This document shows positions 1-8,389 of a DNA stretch of 46,262 nt, piece after piece. The notes below the pieces were generated by a model that saw nothing but the letters and a program-made list of their open reading frames with translations, made no database searches and was not told the DNA's origin. Positions within the stretch are counted from its first letter, which is position 1, and each line of letters opens with the position of its first letter. This DNA comes from CAG-217 sp963638105. GTDB lineage: Bacteria; Bacillota; Clostridia; Oscillospirales; Acutalibacteraceae. The stretch lies in contig CAVHPP010000016.1 in assembly GCA_963638105.1 (NCBI GenBank), positions 1-46,262 on the forward strand. Reading direction: 5' to 3'. The position numbers and the translations under genes were made by a program.

Positions 1-517
1 GCGTAATGGGAACGGACTTATAAAACAGACCCATCAGCACCGGGTACAGGATCGCCATTAAGATGGACCCCAGCGATACCCATTTGGTAATCAGGACGGC
101 CACAATAAACACCGCCAGCAGGATCAAGGCGATCCGCCAGTCGATCATAAACACCATACCGCCGCAGGTCGCCACACCCTTGCCGCCCTTAAACCGGAAA
201 AAGCAAGGAAAGATATGACCCAGCACGCAGAACAGCCCGGCAAAGGACTTGATAAAAATCGGCTGCTGTGCATATAGTTCATTCCCCACCAGCAGACGCA
301 CCAACAAAATTGCCAAGGCCACCTTAGCCATATCGCCTAAAATCGTTGCTACTGCCGGCAGTTTACCGTAATTCCGCAGCATATTGGTGGAGCCGGCGTT
401 ACCGCTGCCATGGGTGCGCACATCGTCCTTCTGGAACTTGCGGGAAAGAATGATACCAAAATTCAGACTTCCCAGTAAATAAGACAGAACCGCACCCAGG
501 ATCAGACGAAAAATCAT
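1..517 (-). CDS. plsY: PlsY, acyl-phosphate glycerol-3-phosphate acyltransferase (3' end outside window)
   Basis: This integral membrane enzyme transfers the acyl group from acyl-phosphate to glycerol-3-phosphate, the first step of phospholipid synthesis in Gram-positive bacteria. The reading frame stays open from the ATG at 517 to the window edge, about 172 residues. The N-terminal hydrophobic segment is followed by the conserved motif SGNAGSTNMLR, and farther on by FRFKGGKGVAT, both hallmarks of the PlsY family. Its start overlaps the der stop codon (ATGA), so the two are translationally coupled. The family is usually about 200 residues, so only the last membrane segment should be missing. 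The identification is secure. Confidence 0.95.
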   Translation of the reverse strand, partial: MIFRLILGAVLSYLLGSLNFGIILSRKFQKDDVRTHGSGNAGSTNMLRNYGKLPAVATILGDMAKVALAILLVRLLVGNELYAQQPIFIKSFAGLFCVLGHIFPCFFRFKGGKGVATCGGMVFMIDWRIALILLAVFIVAVLITKWVSLGSILMAILYPVLMGLFYKSVPIT

Positions 518-1842
518 TTTTTGCCCTCTCCCCTCTCGCGAATAATAAAGCGCACCGGCGTACCCTCCAAACCAAATACCTCACGGATTTGGTTCTCCAG
601 ATACCGCTGGTAAGAGAAATGGAACAGCTGGGCATTGTTCACAAAAAACACAAAGGTTGGCGGGCACACAGACGCCTGGGTCATATAATAGATCTTCAGC
701 CGCTTGCCCTTATCCGTAGGCGGCTGCACCCGGGCGGTGGCAGCGCCGAGAATTTCATTCAATTTGCCGGTGGAAATGCGCATGGTACTCTGGGCATACA
801 CATAAGCGATCTGCTCAAACAGGCGATCCACACGCTGACCGGTCTTGGCAGAGATAAACACAAAGGGCGCAAACTTCATAAAGGCAAAGTCTACTGCCAG
901 CTTGTCTTTATACTCCCGCATGGTATTGCCGTCTTTTTCCACTGCGTCCCACTTGTTAACCACCACAATGCAGCCCTTGCCTTGGTCCAGAGCGATACCG
1001 GCCACCTTGGAGTCCTGCTCCGTGAAGCCTTCGGTAGCGTCAATCATAATCACGCACACATTGGCTCGCTCCACAGCGGTACGGGCGCGGATAATGCTGT
1101 ATTTTTCAATGGCGTCCGTCACCTTACTCTTGCGCCGAATACCGGCGGTGTCAATAAAGGTAAACTTGCCGTATTGATTTTCAATGCGGGTGTCCGTAGC
1201 GTCCCGAGTGGTGCCAGCAATATCGGACACAATGGCCCGTTCTTGCCCGCTGATCCGATTGATCAAAGAGGACTTGCCCACATTGGGCTTGCCGATGACC
1301 GCCACCTTGATGGTATCGTCCTCCTCTTCCTCCTCACTCTCCGGGGGAAAGTAAGCGATCACCGCATCCAGCAGATCGCCGGTGCCGTGACCGTGCACGG
1401 CAGATACGGCAATCGGGTCACCCATACCCAAATTATAAAATTCGTAGAATTCCGGATCCGGAGAACCGACACTGTCGCACTTATTGACGCACAGGATCAC
1501 CGGCTTGCCGCTTTTTTGCAGCATATTGGCCACATCCTGATCGGTCGCCACCACGCCGCTGCGCAGATCCGTCACCAGCACGATCACATCCGCCGTTTCA
1601 ATGGCAATGTTGGCCTGGGCGCGCATTTGAGAGAGGATCACATCATCCGCCCGCGGCTCAATACCGCCGGTATCCACCAGCAGAAAGCGGTGGCCCAACC
1701 ACTCACAGTCGCCGTAAATGCGGTCCCGGGTCACGCCGGGCTTGTCGTCCACAATGGACAGACGGGCGCCTACCAATTTATTAAAAAGTGTGGATTTGCC
1801 CACGTTGGGGCGGCCCACAATGGCAACAACAGGTCTCGCCAT
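514..1842 (-). CDS. der: Der (EngA), tandem-domain ribosome-assembly GTPase
   Basis: Der acts in maturation of the 50S ribosomal subunit. The 442-residue protein has two G domains in tandem: P-loop GRPNVGKST (residues 10-18), DTGG (57-60) and NKCD (120-123) in the first, and GKPNVGKSS (184-192), DTAG and NKWD in the second, followed by the C-terminal KH-like domain. The frame is open 24 codons farther upstream, but the ATG at 1842 is chosen because GGAGGG lies 6 bases before it and because MARPVVAIVGRPNVGKS is the normal family start. It sits between rpmF and plsY, a common Firmicutes arrangement. Confidence 0.97.
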   Translation of the reverse strand: MARPVVAIVGRPNVGKSTLFNKLVGARLSIVDDKPGVTRDRIYGDCEWLGHRFLLVDTGGIEPRADDVILSQMRAQANIAIETADVIVLVTDLRSGVVATDQDVANMLQKSGKPVILCVNKCDSVGSPDPEFYEFYNLGMGDPIAVSAVHGHGTGDLLDAVIAYFPPESEEEEEDDTIKVAVIGKPNVGKSSLINRISGQERAIVSDIAGTTRDATDTRIENQYGKFTFIDTAGIRRKSKVTDAIEKYSIIRARTAVERANVCVIMIDATEGFTEQDSKVAGIALDQGKGCIVVVNKWDAVEKDGNTMREYKDKLAVDFAFMKFAPFVFISAKTGQRVDRLFEQIAYVYAQSTMRISTGKLNEILGAATARVQPPTDKGKRLKIYYMTQASVCPPTFVFFVNNAQLFHFSYQRYLENQIREVFGLEGTPVRFIIRERGEGKK

Positions 1843-1872
1843 AGCAGACCCTCCTTTCAAGCAAATAGCAAG

Positions 1873-1924
1873 AAAGGCGGACATAAGCCCCGCAGCCTGT
1901 TCGGCTGTGACCAAGTCCGCCTTT
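1873..1924 (-). terminator. Hairpin between rpmF and der, possible terminator or attenuator
   Basis: A perfect 10-bp inverted repeat (AAAGGCGGAC at 1873-1882 and GTCCGCCTTT at 1915-1924) encloses a second smaller hairpin (AGCC...GGCT near 1894-1905). On the minus strand the outer stem is followed by TTTCTTGC, a weak T-tract. It may partly terminate transcription after rpmF or limit readthrough into der. The structure is seen directly; the function is inferred. Confidence 0.45.
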
Positions 1925-1941
1925 GTGTTGAAGTTTTTGGC

Positions 1942-2127
1942 TTACGCCTCGTCCTTGCTGACAACTGCCTTGCCGTTGTAGTAACCGCAGTTGGCGCACA
2001 CTTTGTGCGGCACGGTGTAACCGGCGCAGTTGGGGCACTTAACGAGCGTAGGCGCATTCAGCTTCCAAACGCTGGAGCGTCTTTTGTTCTTTCTTGCCTT
2101 TGAAGTTTTTCTCTTAGGTACTGCCAT
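1942..2127 (-). CDS. rpmF: Ribosomal protein bL32
   Basis: This 61-residue protein of the large ribosomal subunit begins MAVPKRKTSKARKNKRRS, the typical basic N-terminus of bL32. It carries two CxxC pairs, CPNC (31-34) and CANC (44-47), so it is the zinc-binding form. It follows the DUF177 gene at 41 bases, the nearly universal yceD-rpmF pairing. Confidence 0.98.
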   Translation of the reverse strand: MAVPKRKTSKARKNKRRSSVWKLNAPTLVKCPNCAGYTVPHKVCANCGYYNGKAVVSKDEA

Positions 2128-2168
2128 TTGAATTGCCTCCTTTATAATCCTTGATGCAAAATAATCAC

Positions 2169-2666
2169 TTAATCCAGCAGCTGCAAAAGGGCTTCCAATC
2201 TGGGATCCACGTCCTTTTGACAGTCGCAGGGTCCGTCATTCAAATTCTTGCCGCACTTGCAGCAAAGGCCCTTACAGTCCGGCTTGCACAGCATTTTGGT
2301 GGGAAAGAACAATAACAGCTCTTCCCGCAAAAGGTCGCTGAGATCCAGCGCGCTGTCCTGTACCAAAACATATTCGTCGTCCGCATCCTCCCGGTTTTGG
2401 AGATCCTCTACCAAGATCTTATGTAAGGACAACGACATGGGCTTTTGAATGGGCTCGGCGCAGCGGTCGCACACGCCGTCAAACACAAAGGACAGATCCA
2501 GATCTAAATAACATACATCCGCCTTTGCATACGCCTGTCCAGTCACGCGCACCGGCCGGCGCAGCGGGCAATACGAACCGTATTGCAAATCGTGGAAGTC
2601 CAGCTGCTCCTCAATGGCAATACGCTGTGTATCGCCGCCGAAAAGTGCCTTCAGGTCTAACTTCAC
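2169..2666 (-). CDS. yceD: YceD/DUF177 family protein
   Basis: The 165-residue protein belongs to the DUF177 (YceD) family, found next to rpmF in most bacteria and linked in the literature to 23S rRNA accumulation. It has one central pair CDRC and a cysteine-rich tail with about eight cysteines near residues 127-151, including CCKCGKN and the final CDC, which suggests a metal-binding knuckle. It is the first gene of the operon with rpmF and is read from the promoter at 2695-2723. The molecular activity is not established; the family assignment is firm. Confidence 0.93.
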   Translation of the reverse strand: MKLDLKALFGGDTQRIAIEEQLDFHDLQYGSYCPLRRPVRVTGQAYAKADVCYLDLDLSFVFDGVCDRCAEPIQKPMSLSLHKILVEDLQNREDADDEYVLVQDSALDLSDLLREELLLFFPTKMLCKPDCKGLCCKCGKNLNDGPCDCQKDVDPRLEALLQLLD

Positions 2667-2694
2667 AAAACCACCTCACGATCGCACTTTAAGT

Positions 2695-2723
2695 ATTATA
2701 TATACAAGACGCCGCTTTGTCAA
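2695..2723 (-). promoter_or_regulatory. Sigma-A promoter for the yceD-rpmF operon
   Basis: On the minus strand a perfect TTGACA (2723-2718) and a perfect TATAAT (2700-2695) are separated by exactly 17 bases. This is a full consensus housekeeping promoter about 30 bases upstream of the yceD start codon. Confidence 0.9.
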
Positions 2724-2744
2724 TAGTTATTTTTGCGGCGGAAA

Positions 2745-2775
2745 AAATAAAGAGCCTGAAAAAGGCTCTTTATTT
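2745..2775 (-). terminator. Intrinsic terminator after the small P-loop ATPase gene
   Basis: A 12-bp perfect stem (AAATAAAGAGCC at 2745-2756 with GGCTCTTTATTT at 2764-2775) has a 7-base loop. On the minus strand it runs straight into a T-tract, twelve bases after the stop codon of the upstream gene. Confidence 0.9.
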
Positions 2776-2787
2776 GTGCATTTTTGC

Positions 2788-3204
2788 TTACAGCTCTTCG
2801 CAGTAGTCAAACACTTCCACCGGCAGATCCTCTTTGTCACAGCTGATGGTGAAGTAGAAATCCACATCCTGAGCCTCGCTCAACTCGGACAGCATATCAA
2901 AGAACTGCACCAGCTTCTGATACTCTCTGCCAACGATCTTAAAGGTGGCGTCGATCAAAATATCCGTCACATCGTAGTTGCCGGCGCAGATACCGGCCAA
3001 AAAGCCGTAAAACGCCTTACAACCGCTGATACGGTATGTATCGGTCTCCAGCAGGCGAGCCTTTGAGGACACATCGTAAGTGAGCTTGGGCTCCTTTTCA
3101 ATGCACACCACATTGCCGTCAGACTTCTCTACGCAGGTGTTCACCAGGTCGATGAGTTTTTTGGTTTTGCCTGAGCCTTTGTTGCCGATAATGAGCTTAA
3201 TCAT
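2788..3204 (-). CDS. Small P-loop ATP-binding protein, function unknown
   Basis: The 138-residue protein begins with a P-loop, GNKGSGKT (residues 7-14), on an N-terminal beta strand. It resembles a short family seen in Clostridia that is often loosely labelled ATP-binding or PilT-like. No second domain, no membrane segment and no secretion signal are seen. The gene has a good ribosome site (GGAGG) before the ATG, its own likely promoter in the tail of pgi, and a strong terminator, so it can be expressed alone. The true role is not known and the PilT label should not be read as a link to pili. Confidence 0.75.
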   Translation of the reverse strand: MIKLIIGNKGSGKTKKLIDLVNTCVEKSDGNVVCIEKEPKLTYDVSSKARLLETDTYRISGCKAFYGFLAGICAGNYDVTDILIDATFKIVGREYQKLVQFFDMLSELSEAQDVDFYFTISCDKEDLPVEVFDYCEEL

Positions 3205-3239
3205 TTATTATTCCTCCAATAGGATTTATTTGCAACTCT

Positions 3240-3268
3240 ATTTTAGCATAACCCCAACTGTTTTTCAA
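3240..3268 (-). promoter_or_regulatory. Probable sigma-A promoter inside the 3' end of pgi
   Basis: On the minus strand TTGAAA (3268-3263) and TAAAAT (3245-3240) are 17 bases apart. The -35 hexamer lies in the last codons of pgi and the -10 covers its stop codon. It would drive the small ATPase gene, whose start is about 36 bases downstream. Confidence 0.6.
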
Positions 3269-4589
3269 GGTTTTCTTTTTCACTTTCATAACCGGGTTTG
3301 CCAAGGAGTGCAAACATATTCTTTTTGTAGCTCTCTACGCCGGGCTGATTAAAGGGATTAACCCCCAGCATATAGCCGGAAACGGCGCATACTTTCTCAA
3401 AGAAATAAATCATATAGCCCATGTTTTCTGCGTCCAGGGCGTCGATTTCCAGAACAAAGTTGCCGACGCCGCCGGCGGTGTGGGCCAGCAGAGTGCCCTG
3501 GCGGGCCTTTTCGTTAACATAGCTCATTTCCTTACCGGCCAGGAAGTTCAAGCCGTCAATATTGCCTTCTTCCTCACCGATCACATAATCGCTCTGGGGG
3601 CGGGCAAACTGCATCACGGTCTCAAACATCAGCTTGCTGCCGCTTTCCTGGATATACTGACCTACGGAGTGCAGGTCGGTGGAAAACACGCAGGACACCG
3701 GGAACAGGCCCTTGCCGTCCTTGCCCTCGCTCTCTGCAAACAGCTGCTTGAGCCACTCGTTGAACATAGTCATTGCCGGCTCATAAGACACAAAGCACTC
3801 CAGGCTCTTGCCCTTGTTATAGAAGCAATTTCTGGCGGCGGCATATTTCAGCACATCGTTTGAGTCTACCGTTTGGCCGCACAGAGTATCCTCTGCGGTC
3901 TTGGCACCGGCCATCAGCGCGTCAATATCAATACCGGCCACAGCGATGGGCAACAGACCCACGGCAGTAAGCACGCTGTAACGACCGCCTACATTATCCG
4001 GCACCACAAAGGTCTCATAGCCCTCTGCGTCTGCCAGCGCCTTTAAGGTACCCTTAGACTGATCGGTGGTGCAGAAAATGCGCTTTGCAGCCTCCTCTGC
4101 GCTGTACTTCTTGTTGACCATCTCCCGGAACACACGAAAAGCGATCGCCGGCTCCGTGGTGGTGCCGCTCTTGCTGATCACATTCACGCAAATGTCCTTG
4201 CCCTCGCAAAGGGCCACGGTCTCGTTGAGCATCTCCGGGCTGATGGAATTGCCGATAAAGAAGATCTGCGGGGTGTCCTTGGCCAGCAGGTTGTAGTTGG
4301 GGGACTTCAGCGCCTCAATCACGGCACGGGCACCAAGATAAGAGCCGCCGATACCGATCACGATCAGCACATCCGCATTCTTCTGAATGTAAGAAGCCGC
4401 CTTTTTAATGCGGGCAAACTCCTCTTTGTCATAATCGGTGGGCAGATGTACCCAGCCCAAAAAGTCGTTACCGGCACCGGTACCGTCCATCAGGGTCTTT
4501 TGCGCAGCCGCAGCCTGGGGCTCCAGCGCCTGAATATCCGCCTTGCTGACGAAAGACTCAGCAAAATTACTGTTAAATTTAACTGCCAT
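3243..4589 (-). CDS. pgi: Glucose-6-phosphate isomerase
   Basis: This glycolytic enzyme interconverts glucose-6-phosphate and fructose-6-phosphate in the cytoplasm. At 448 residues it matches the short Firmicutes form (near 450) rather than the 550-residue enterobacterial form. Phosphosugar-binding motifs are visible: GIGGSYLGARA (79-89) and SKSGTTTEPA (139-148), followed by the NVGGRYSV segment. A GGAG site lies 8 bases before the ATG. It has its own promoter and no clear terminator before the next gene. Confidence 0.97.
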   Translation of the reverse strand: MAVKFNSNFAESFVSKADIQALEPQAAAAQKTLMDGTGAGNDFLGWVHLPTDYDKEEFARIKKAASYIQKNADVLIVIGIGGSYLGARAVIEALKSPNYNLLAKDTPQIFFIGNSISPEMLNETVALCEGKDICVNVISKSGTTTEPAIAFRVFREMVNKKYSAEEAAKRIFCTTDQSKGTLKALADAEGYETFVVPDNVGGRYSVLTAVGLLPIAVAGIDIDALMAGAKTAEDTLCGQTVDSNDVLKYAAARNCFYNKGKSLECFVSYEPAMTMFNEWLKQLFAESEGKDGKGLFPVSCVFSTDLHSVGQYIQESGSKLMFETVMQFARPQSDYVIGEEEGNIDGLNFLAGKEMSYVNEKARQGTLLAHTAGGVGNFVLEIDALDAENMGYMIYFFEKVCAVSGYMLGVNPFNQPGVESYKKNMFALLGKPGYESEKENLEKQLGLC

Positions 4590-4626
4590 CCTTTTATCTC
4601 CATTCTACTTGGAATTTCAAATCCTC

Positions 4627-4655
4627 ATTTTACAACAACAAAGCTGATTTTTCAA
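4627..4655 (-). promoter_or_regulatory. Sigma-A promoter for pgi
   Basis: TTGAAA (4655-4650) and TAAAAT (4632-4627) are separated by 17 bases on the minus strand, about 38 bases upstream of the pgi start codon. Confidence 0.7.
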
Positions 4656-4664
4656 CACTTATTT

Positions 4665-5798
4665 TCAAAATGTCCTTAAAAAGCGGACAAAAACCGACCA
4701 AAAGGCGGTTTTGTCGATATTCACCCCGGCATACACCGGCAGTTCCGCCACGGTTTTGCCCTCCAGCTTGACCGTCACGGTGCCCACCTTGGTATTCTTG
4801 CGCACAGGCGCCGTCACCGTCTTTTTCAGCTGATATTGGTATGTGGGTTCCGTGCTGCCCTTGGCGCACAGCAGCTGCTGCTTGGCAGGCACGGCAGGGG
4901 TCAGGGTCTTTTGGACGCCGTTTTTCACGGTAATTTGAGCGATTTTCTTTGGGTCTGCCGATAGGGTCACCAGCCGATAATCCGCAAAGCCGCTGTCCAG
5001 CAGCGCCGTAGCCGTGGAAAAGCGCTGCTGGCTGGTCTTGGCGCCCAGCACCACGGCGATCAGCTGCATACCGTCCCGCCGGGCAGTGGCGCACAGGCAA
5101 AAGCCCGCCTTCTCCGTGGTGCCGGTTTTCAGCCCGGTAATGCCGTCATAAGTGTTGACCAGTTTGTTGGTATTATTCAGTTCCGTTTTGCCGTCCCGCA
5201 GACTGTCCAGCCACACGGTGGTATACTTGGTGATCCAGTTGTGGCGCAGCACTTCCCGGGCAATCACCGCCAGGTCGTAAGCAGAAGAAAAATGATTTTT
5301 GGCCGTATCATCCAGCCCGGTGCAGTTTTCAAAATGGGTATCCTTTAGCCCCAATTCCCCGGCACGGGCATTCATTCGCTGCACAAAGGCGCCGTCCGAC
5401 CCGGCTACGAACTCTGCCAGCGCCGTGCAGGCGTCATTGGCGGAAGCGATTACCACCGCTTTCAGCAGTTCCTCCACGGTCATCTGCTCCCCCACTTCCA
5501 GCCAAATTTGGGAGCCGCCCTTGGAGGCTGCGTTGGCGCTGCCGGTGACTGTATCCGTCAGTTTAATCTTGCCGCTGTCCAGGGCTTCCGCCACTAGCAG
5601 CATAGTCATCAGCTTGGTGACCGACGCCGGGGAGCGCCTGTCGTGGGCGTTCTTCTCAAAGAGCACAGCCCCTGTATCCGCGCTCACCAGCACGGCGCTG
5701 GGTGCCTCTACCGTCTTTTCATCCACAGCGGCAAAGCAGGGAGCAGGCACTGCCAACGCCAGCATCAAAGCCAGCAAAAATGTTCCGATTTTTTTCAT
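4665..5798 (-). CDS. D-alanyl-D-alanine carboxypeptidase (PBP5/DacF-like, class C low-mass PBP)
   Basis: This secreted enzyme trims the terminal D-Ala from peptidoglycan stem peptides. It has a signal peptide (residues 1-24) and the three active-site motifs of the family: SVTK (residues 60-63, counted from the first Met), SAN (120-122) and KTG (225-227). A C-terminal beta-rich PBP5_C-like domain follows, and the end is hydrophobic with basic residues, consistent with an amphipathic membrane anchor. Two ATGs lie side by side; the second (5798) is preferred because GAGGTG is too close to the first. In spore formers such proteins include DacF and DacB, but nothing here decides between vegetative and sporulation roles. 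Confidence 0.92.
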   Translation of the reverse strand: MKKIGTFLLALMLALAVPAPCFAAVDEKTVEAPSAVLVSADTGAVLFEKNAHDRRSPASVTKLMTMLLVAEALDSGKIKLTDTVTGSANAASKGGSQIWLEVGEQMTVEELLKAVVIASANDACTALAEFVAGSDGAFVQRMNARAGELGLKDTHFENCTGLDDTAKNHFSSAYDLAVIAREVLRHNWITKYTTVWLDSLRDGKTELNNTNKLVNTYDGITGLKTGTTEKAGFCLCATARRDGMQLIAVVLGAKTSQQRFSTATALLDSGFADYRLVTLSADPKKIAQITVKNGVQKTLTPAVPAKQQLLCAKGSTEPTYQYQLKKTVTAPVRKNTKVGTVTVKLEGKTVAELPVYAGVNIDKTAFWSVFVRFLRTF

Positions 5799-5828
5799 CA
5801 TACCACCTCATGTTTGCGCTAAAAAATC

Positions 5829-5857
5829 TTGCTCCGCCCCCGGCTTTATGCTATAAT
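5829..5857 (+). promoter_or_regulatory. Sigma-A promoter for mtaB
   Basis: TTGCTC (5829-5834) and a perfect TATAAT (5852-5857) are separated by 17 bases, about 25 bases upstream of the mtaB start codon, so the transcript leader is very short. Confidence 0.75.
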
Positions 5858-5881
5858 GTCGTGGATTGGAGCGTAATAGAT

Positions 5882-7168
5882 ATGAAAGCTGCTTTTTACA
5901 CCCTTGGCTGCAAGGTTAACCAGTATGAAAGTGAATATATGGCCGAGCTGCTGCGCAGCGCCGGTTTTGAGATTGTGTCCCCGGATCAGGAGGCGGACTA
6001 CTACATCGTCAACTCTTGTACGGTAACCGCCACTGCGGACCAAAAGACCCGCCAAAGCGTGCGCCGCTTTAAGCGCCGTCACCCGGGCGCAACGGTGATT
6101 CTCACCGGCTGTATGCCCCAGGCGTTTCCGGAGGAGGCCAAGGCCCAGCTGGACGCAGACATCGTGTTTTCTAACAAAAGCGACGGTGATATTTTTTCCA
6201 TCATCAACCGGTATCATACAGAAAAAAGCCGCATTGTGGACATTAACGCCCACCAAACCGGCGACCCCTTTGCCCCCTGCGCCATCAGCGGCTTTGGGCA
6301 GCGAGTGCGCGCCTTTGTAAAAATTGAGGACGGCTGTGACCGGTTTTGCTCCTACTGCATTATTCCCAAATCCAGAGGGCGGGTGCGCTCTAAGGCACCG
6401 GCAGATTTGGAAAAGGAAGTGCAGGACCTGGCTGCCCACGGCATTAAAGAGATCGTGCTGGTAGGCATTAACCTGTCCGCCTACGGCAAGGGGCAGGATT
6501 TTGACCTGCTGGACGCGGTTGCCATTTGCGATCGCACCCCCGGCATTGCTCGGGTGCGCCTGGGCTCGCTGGAGCCGGACCACATCACCGACCGGATCAT
6601 TGCCGGGCTGGCCAAGATGGAAAAATTTTGTCCCCAGTTCCACATCTCCCTGCAAAGCGGCTGCACCAAGACCTTAAAATCCATGAACCGCCACTACACG
6701 GCGGAAGAATATGCAGACCTGTGCCGCAAGCTGCGTGCGGCATTTCCGGGCGCCACTTTGACCACAGATATGATGACCGGCTTTCATGAAGAAACGGAAG
6801 CCGATTTTGAGGAAAGTCTGGCCTTTGCAAAGAAGATCGGGTTTGAAAAGGTGCATGTATTCCCCTACTCCCAGCGAGAGGGCACAGCCGCCTCCAAACG
6901 GGGCGACAGCGTGCCCCGACAGGAGAAGGAGCGCCGCGCCAAAAAGTTGATTGCAGAGACGGACAAGCTGCGTGAGGCCTATTTTGACAGCCTTGTTGGT
7001 CAAAAAACACAGGTGCTGGTGGAGCAGCAACAACCGAACGGCACCTACACCGGCTACACCCGCAATTATGTACCGGTGACCATTCACCGCAGCGATCTGC
7101 ACATCGGTGACCTGGTAGAAGTGACCATTACCGGCGTGGAAAACGCCGATCACTGCATCGCAGAGTAA
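5882..7168 (+). CDS. mtaB: MtaB, tRNA t6A37 methylthiotransferase (radical SAM)
   Basis: The enzyme adds a methylthio group to N6-threonylcarbamoyladenosine at position 37 of ANN-decoding tRNAs. The 428-residue protein has the MiaB-type layout: an N-terminal UPF0004 domain with iron-sulfur cysteines C10, C46 and C77, the radical-SAM cluster motif CDRFCSYC (C152, C156, C159), and a C-terminal TRAM domain. The start TLGCKVNQYES is typical of MtaB rather than MiaB. An in-frame upstream extension of 60 codons overlaps the divergent carboxypeptidase gene and is rejected in favour of the ATG at 5882, just below the promoter. Its last 19 bases overlap the convergent gene. Confidence 0.93.
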   Translation: MKAAFYTLGCKVNQYESEYMAELLRSAGFEIVSPDQEADYYIVNSCTVTATADQKTRQSVRRFKRRHPGATVILTGCMPQAFPEEAKAQLDADIVFSNKSDGDIFSIINRYHTEKSRIVDINAHQTGDPFAPCAISGFGQRVRAFVKIEDGCDRFCSYCIIPKSRGRVRSKAPADLEKEVQDLAAHGIKEIVLVGINLSAYGKGQDFDLLDAVAICDRTPGIARVRLGSLEPDHITDRIIAGLAKMEKFCPQFHISLQSGCTKTLKSMNRHYTAEEYADLCRKLRAAFPGATLTTDMMTGFHEETEADFEESLAFAKKIGFEKVHVFPYSQREGTAASKRGDSVPRQEKERRAKKLIAETDKLREAYFDSLVGQKTQVLVEQQQPNGTYTGYTRNYVPVTIHRSDLHIGDLVEVTITGVENADHCIAE

Positions 7169-8343
7169 AGGCCGCTGACCTCCTCCCCTACGCTGTCGTC
7201 GGATAGATAGCCGTAGGAGAACACATAAAAGCCCTTTACCGCCGGAATTTGGCGGATAAACTGAATTTGGCGAAAGATCATATTCTTGTTCTCTTGAAAT
7301 TCGCCCTTGCCCCGCCCGGCATAAATATCAGTCTTGCCGCATTTATACAGCGGCAGGCCGATATAAAGATCGCAGGCGGTAACCAGATCCCGCCAATCTT
7401 TCACCGTTTTCATAAACGGCAGGGTATCGTTAAGAAAGCCGAAGTACACCTGGGGACACAGATAATCGCAGTAACCCTTTTGGGTTGCCCAGGTCTCCAC
7501 ATCGGCGTACAAACTGTCCCGATCATTGGCAATGCCCGCCGCCGGGCTGATGCCAAAGGTGCAGTTAATATTCTCTTCTTTCACAGCTTTATAAACAGCA
7601 CGGATTAGGTCATTCACTCGGCTGCGCCGCCAGTCGCCTAAAGACAGGTTGCCGCCGTCTGCACGGTAGGCAGCATACTGCTTGGCGTCAATTTTCTTGT
7701 CCGTATCCGGGTAAAAGTAATCGTCAAAATGAATGCCGTCTACCGGGTAGTTTTTCACAACCTCCCGCACGCCGGCCACAATGCGCTTTTGCACCGCTTT
7801 GGCCGCCGGGTTAAAGTAAATCTTTTTATTTACGATCACCACATTGCCGTTTTTCTCCTTATACCACTTTTTTGCAATGTTATCGTCGTCCAGTTTGTCA
7901 ATCTTATCCTGCTGGCTCACCCGGTATGGGTTGAACCAGGCTTCGATTTTCAGTTGATTTTCGTGGGCCGCCTTGCACAGCAGTTCCAGTGGGTCGTATT
8001 TTAAATCCCCGCCCGCTTTACCAAAGCAGTAGACGCTGACCGGAAAGTATTTGGACGAATAAAAGGCGTCTGCACATGGGTGCACCTGCACGGTGACCGC
8101 CGTAAAGCCCCGCCTTTGCAACTGAGCAAAAGCCTTGGATACGGCGCTGTAAAAATCGCCGCCGTTATCGTATTTACCGGTAAAGGCCTGGAGCTCATAG
8201 TAAGTGATCCACACGCTGCGCACGGTCAGTTCTCCGGCAGCGGCCGTGTCCGGCGCCGTTGTAGTCTCGGTTTGCGCCGGTTTGTTCACCGTACATCCGC
8301 ACAGCAGTACCAGGCAGAAAAGAGAGAGGAATACTTTCTTCAT
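7150..8343 (-). CDS. Lipoprotein of the glycosyl hydrolase-like 10 (GHL10/DUF187) family
   Basis: The 397-residue protein starts with a lipoprotein signal peptide ending in the lipobox LLCGC, with Cys17 as the lipid anchor, followed by a Thr/Ala-rich linker. The rest is a TIM-barrel-like GHL10 domain: RSVWITYYEL, VQVHPCADAFY, EAWFNPYRVS, DGIHFDDYFYP and GISPAAG are family signatures. Relatives are thought to act on cell-wall or surface glycans, but substrates are poorly known. It was started at the ATG at 8343 rather than an in-frame GTG three codons upstream because the signal peptide then has the usual MKK opening. It is convergent with mtaB and shares 19 bases with it. Confidence 0.88.
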   Translation of the reverse strand: MKKVFLSLFCLVLLCGCTVNKPAQTETTTAPDTAAAGELTVRSVWITYYELQAFTGKYDNGGDFYSAVSKAFAQLQRRGFTAVTVQVHPCADAFYSSKYFPVSVYCFGKAGGDLKYDPLELLCKAAHENQLKIEAWFNPYRVSQQDKIDKLDDDNIAKKWYKEKNGNVVIVNKKIYFNPAAKAVQKRIVAGVREVVKNYPVDGIHFDDYFYPDTDKKIDAKQYAAYRADGGNLSLGDWRRSRVNDLIRAVYKAVKEENINCTFGISPAAGIANDRDSLYADVETWATQKGYCDYLCPQVYFGFLNDTLPFMKTVKDWRDLVTACDLYIGLPLYKCGKTDIYAGRGKGEFQENKNMIFRQIQFIRQIPAVKGFYVFSYGYLSDDSVGEEVSGLYSAMQ

Positions 8344-8345
8344 AC

Positions 8346-8373
8346 TTGACACTTTCTAAAAATATTGTAAAAT
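8346..8373 (+). promoter_or_regulatory. Sigma-A promoter for the zinc-ribbon/DUF1294 gene pair
   Basis: A perfect TTGACA (8346-8351) and TAAAAT (8368-8373) are 16 bases apart, upstream of the gene starting at 8390. The region is only 46 bases wide between two divergent start codons. Confidence 0.7.
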
Positions 8374-8389
8374 AAACATAGGTGATATT

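Noticed and set aside
589..2103. 504-codon plus-strand open frame opposite der and rpmF
   Set aside because: It lies wholly antisense to two securely identified genes, and its His-rich, repetitive product has no family signature.
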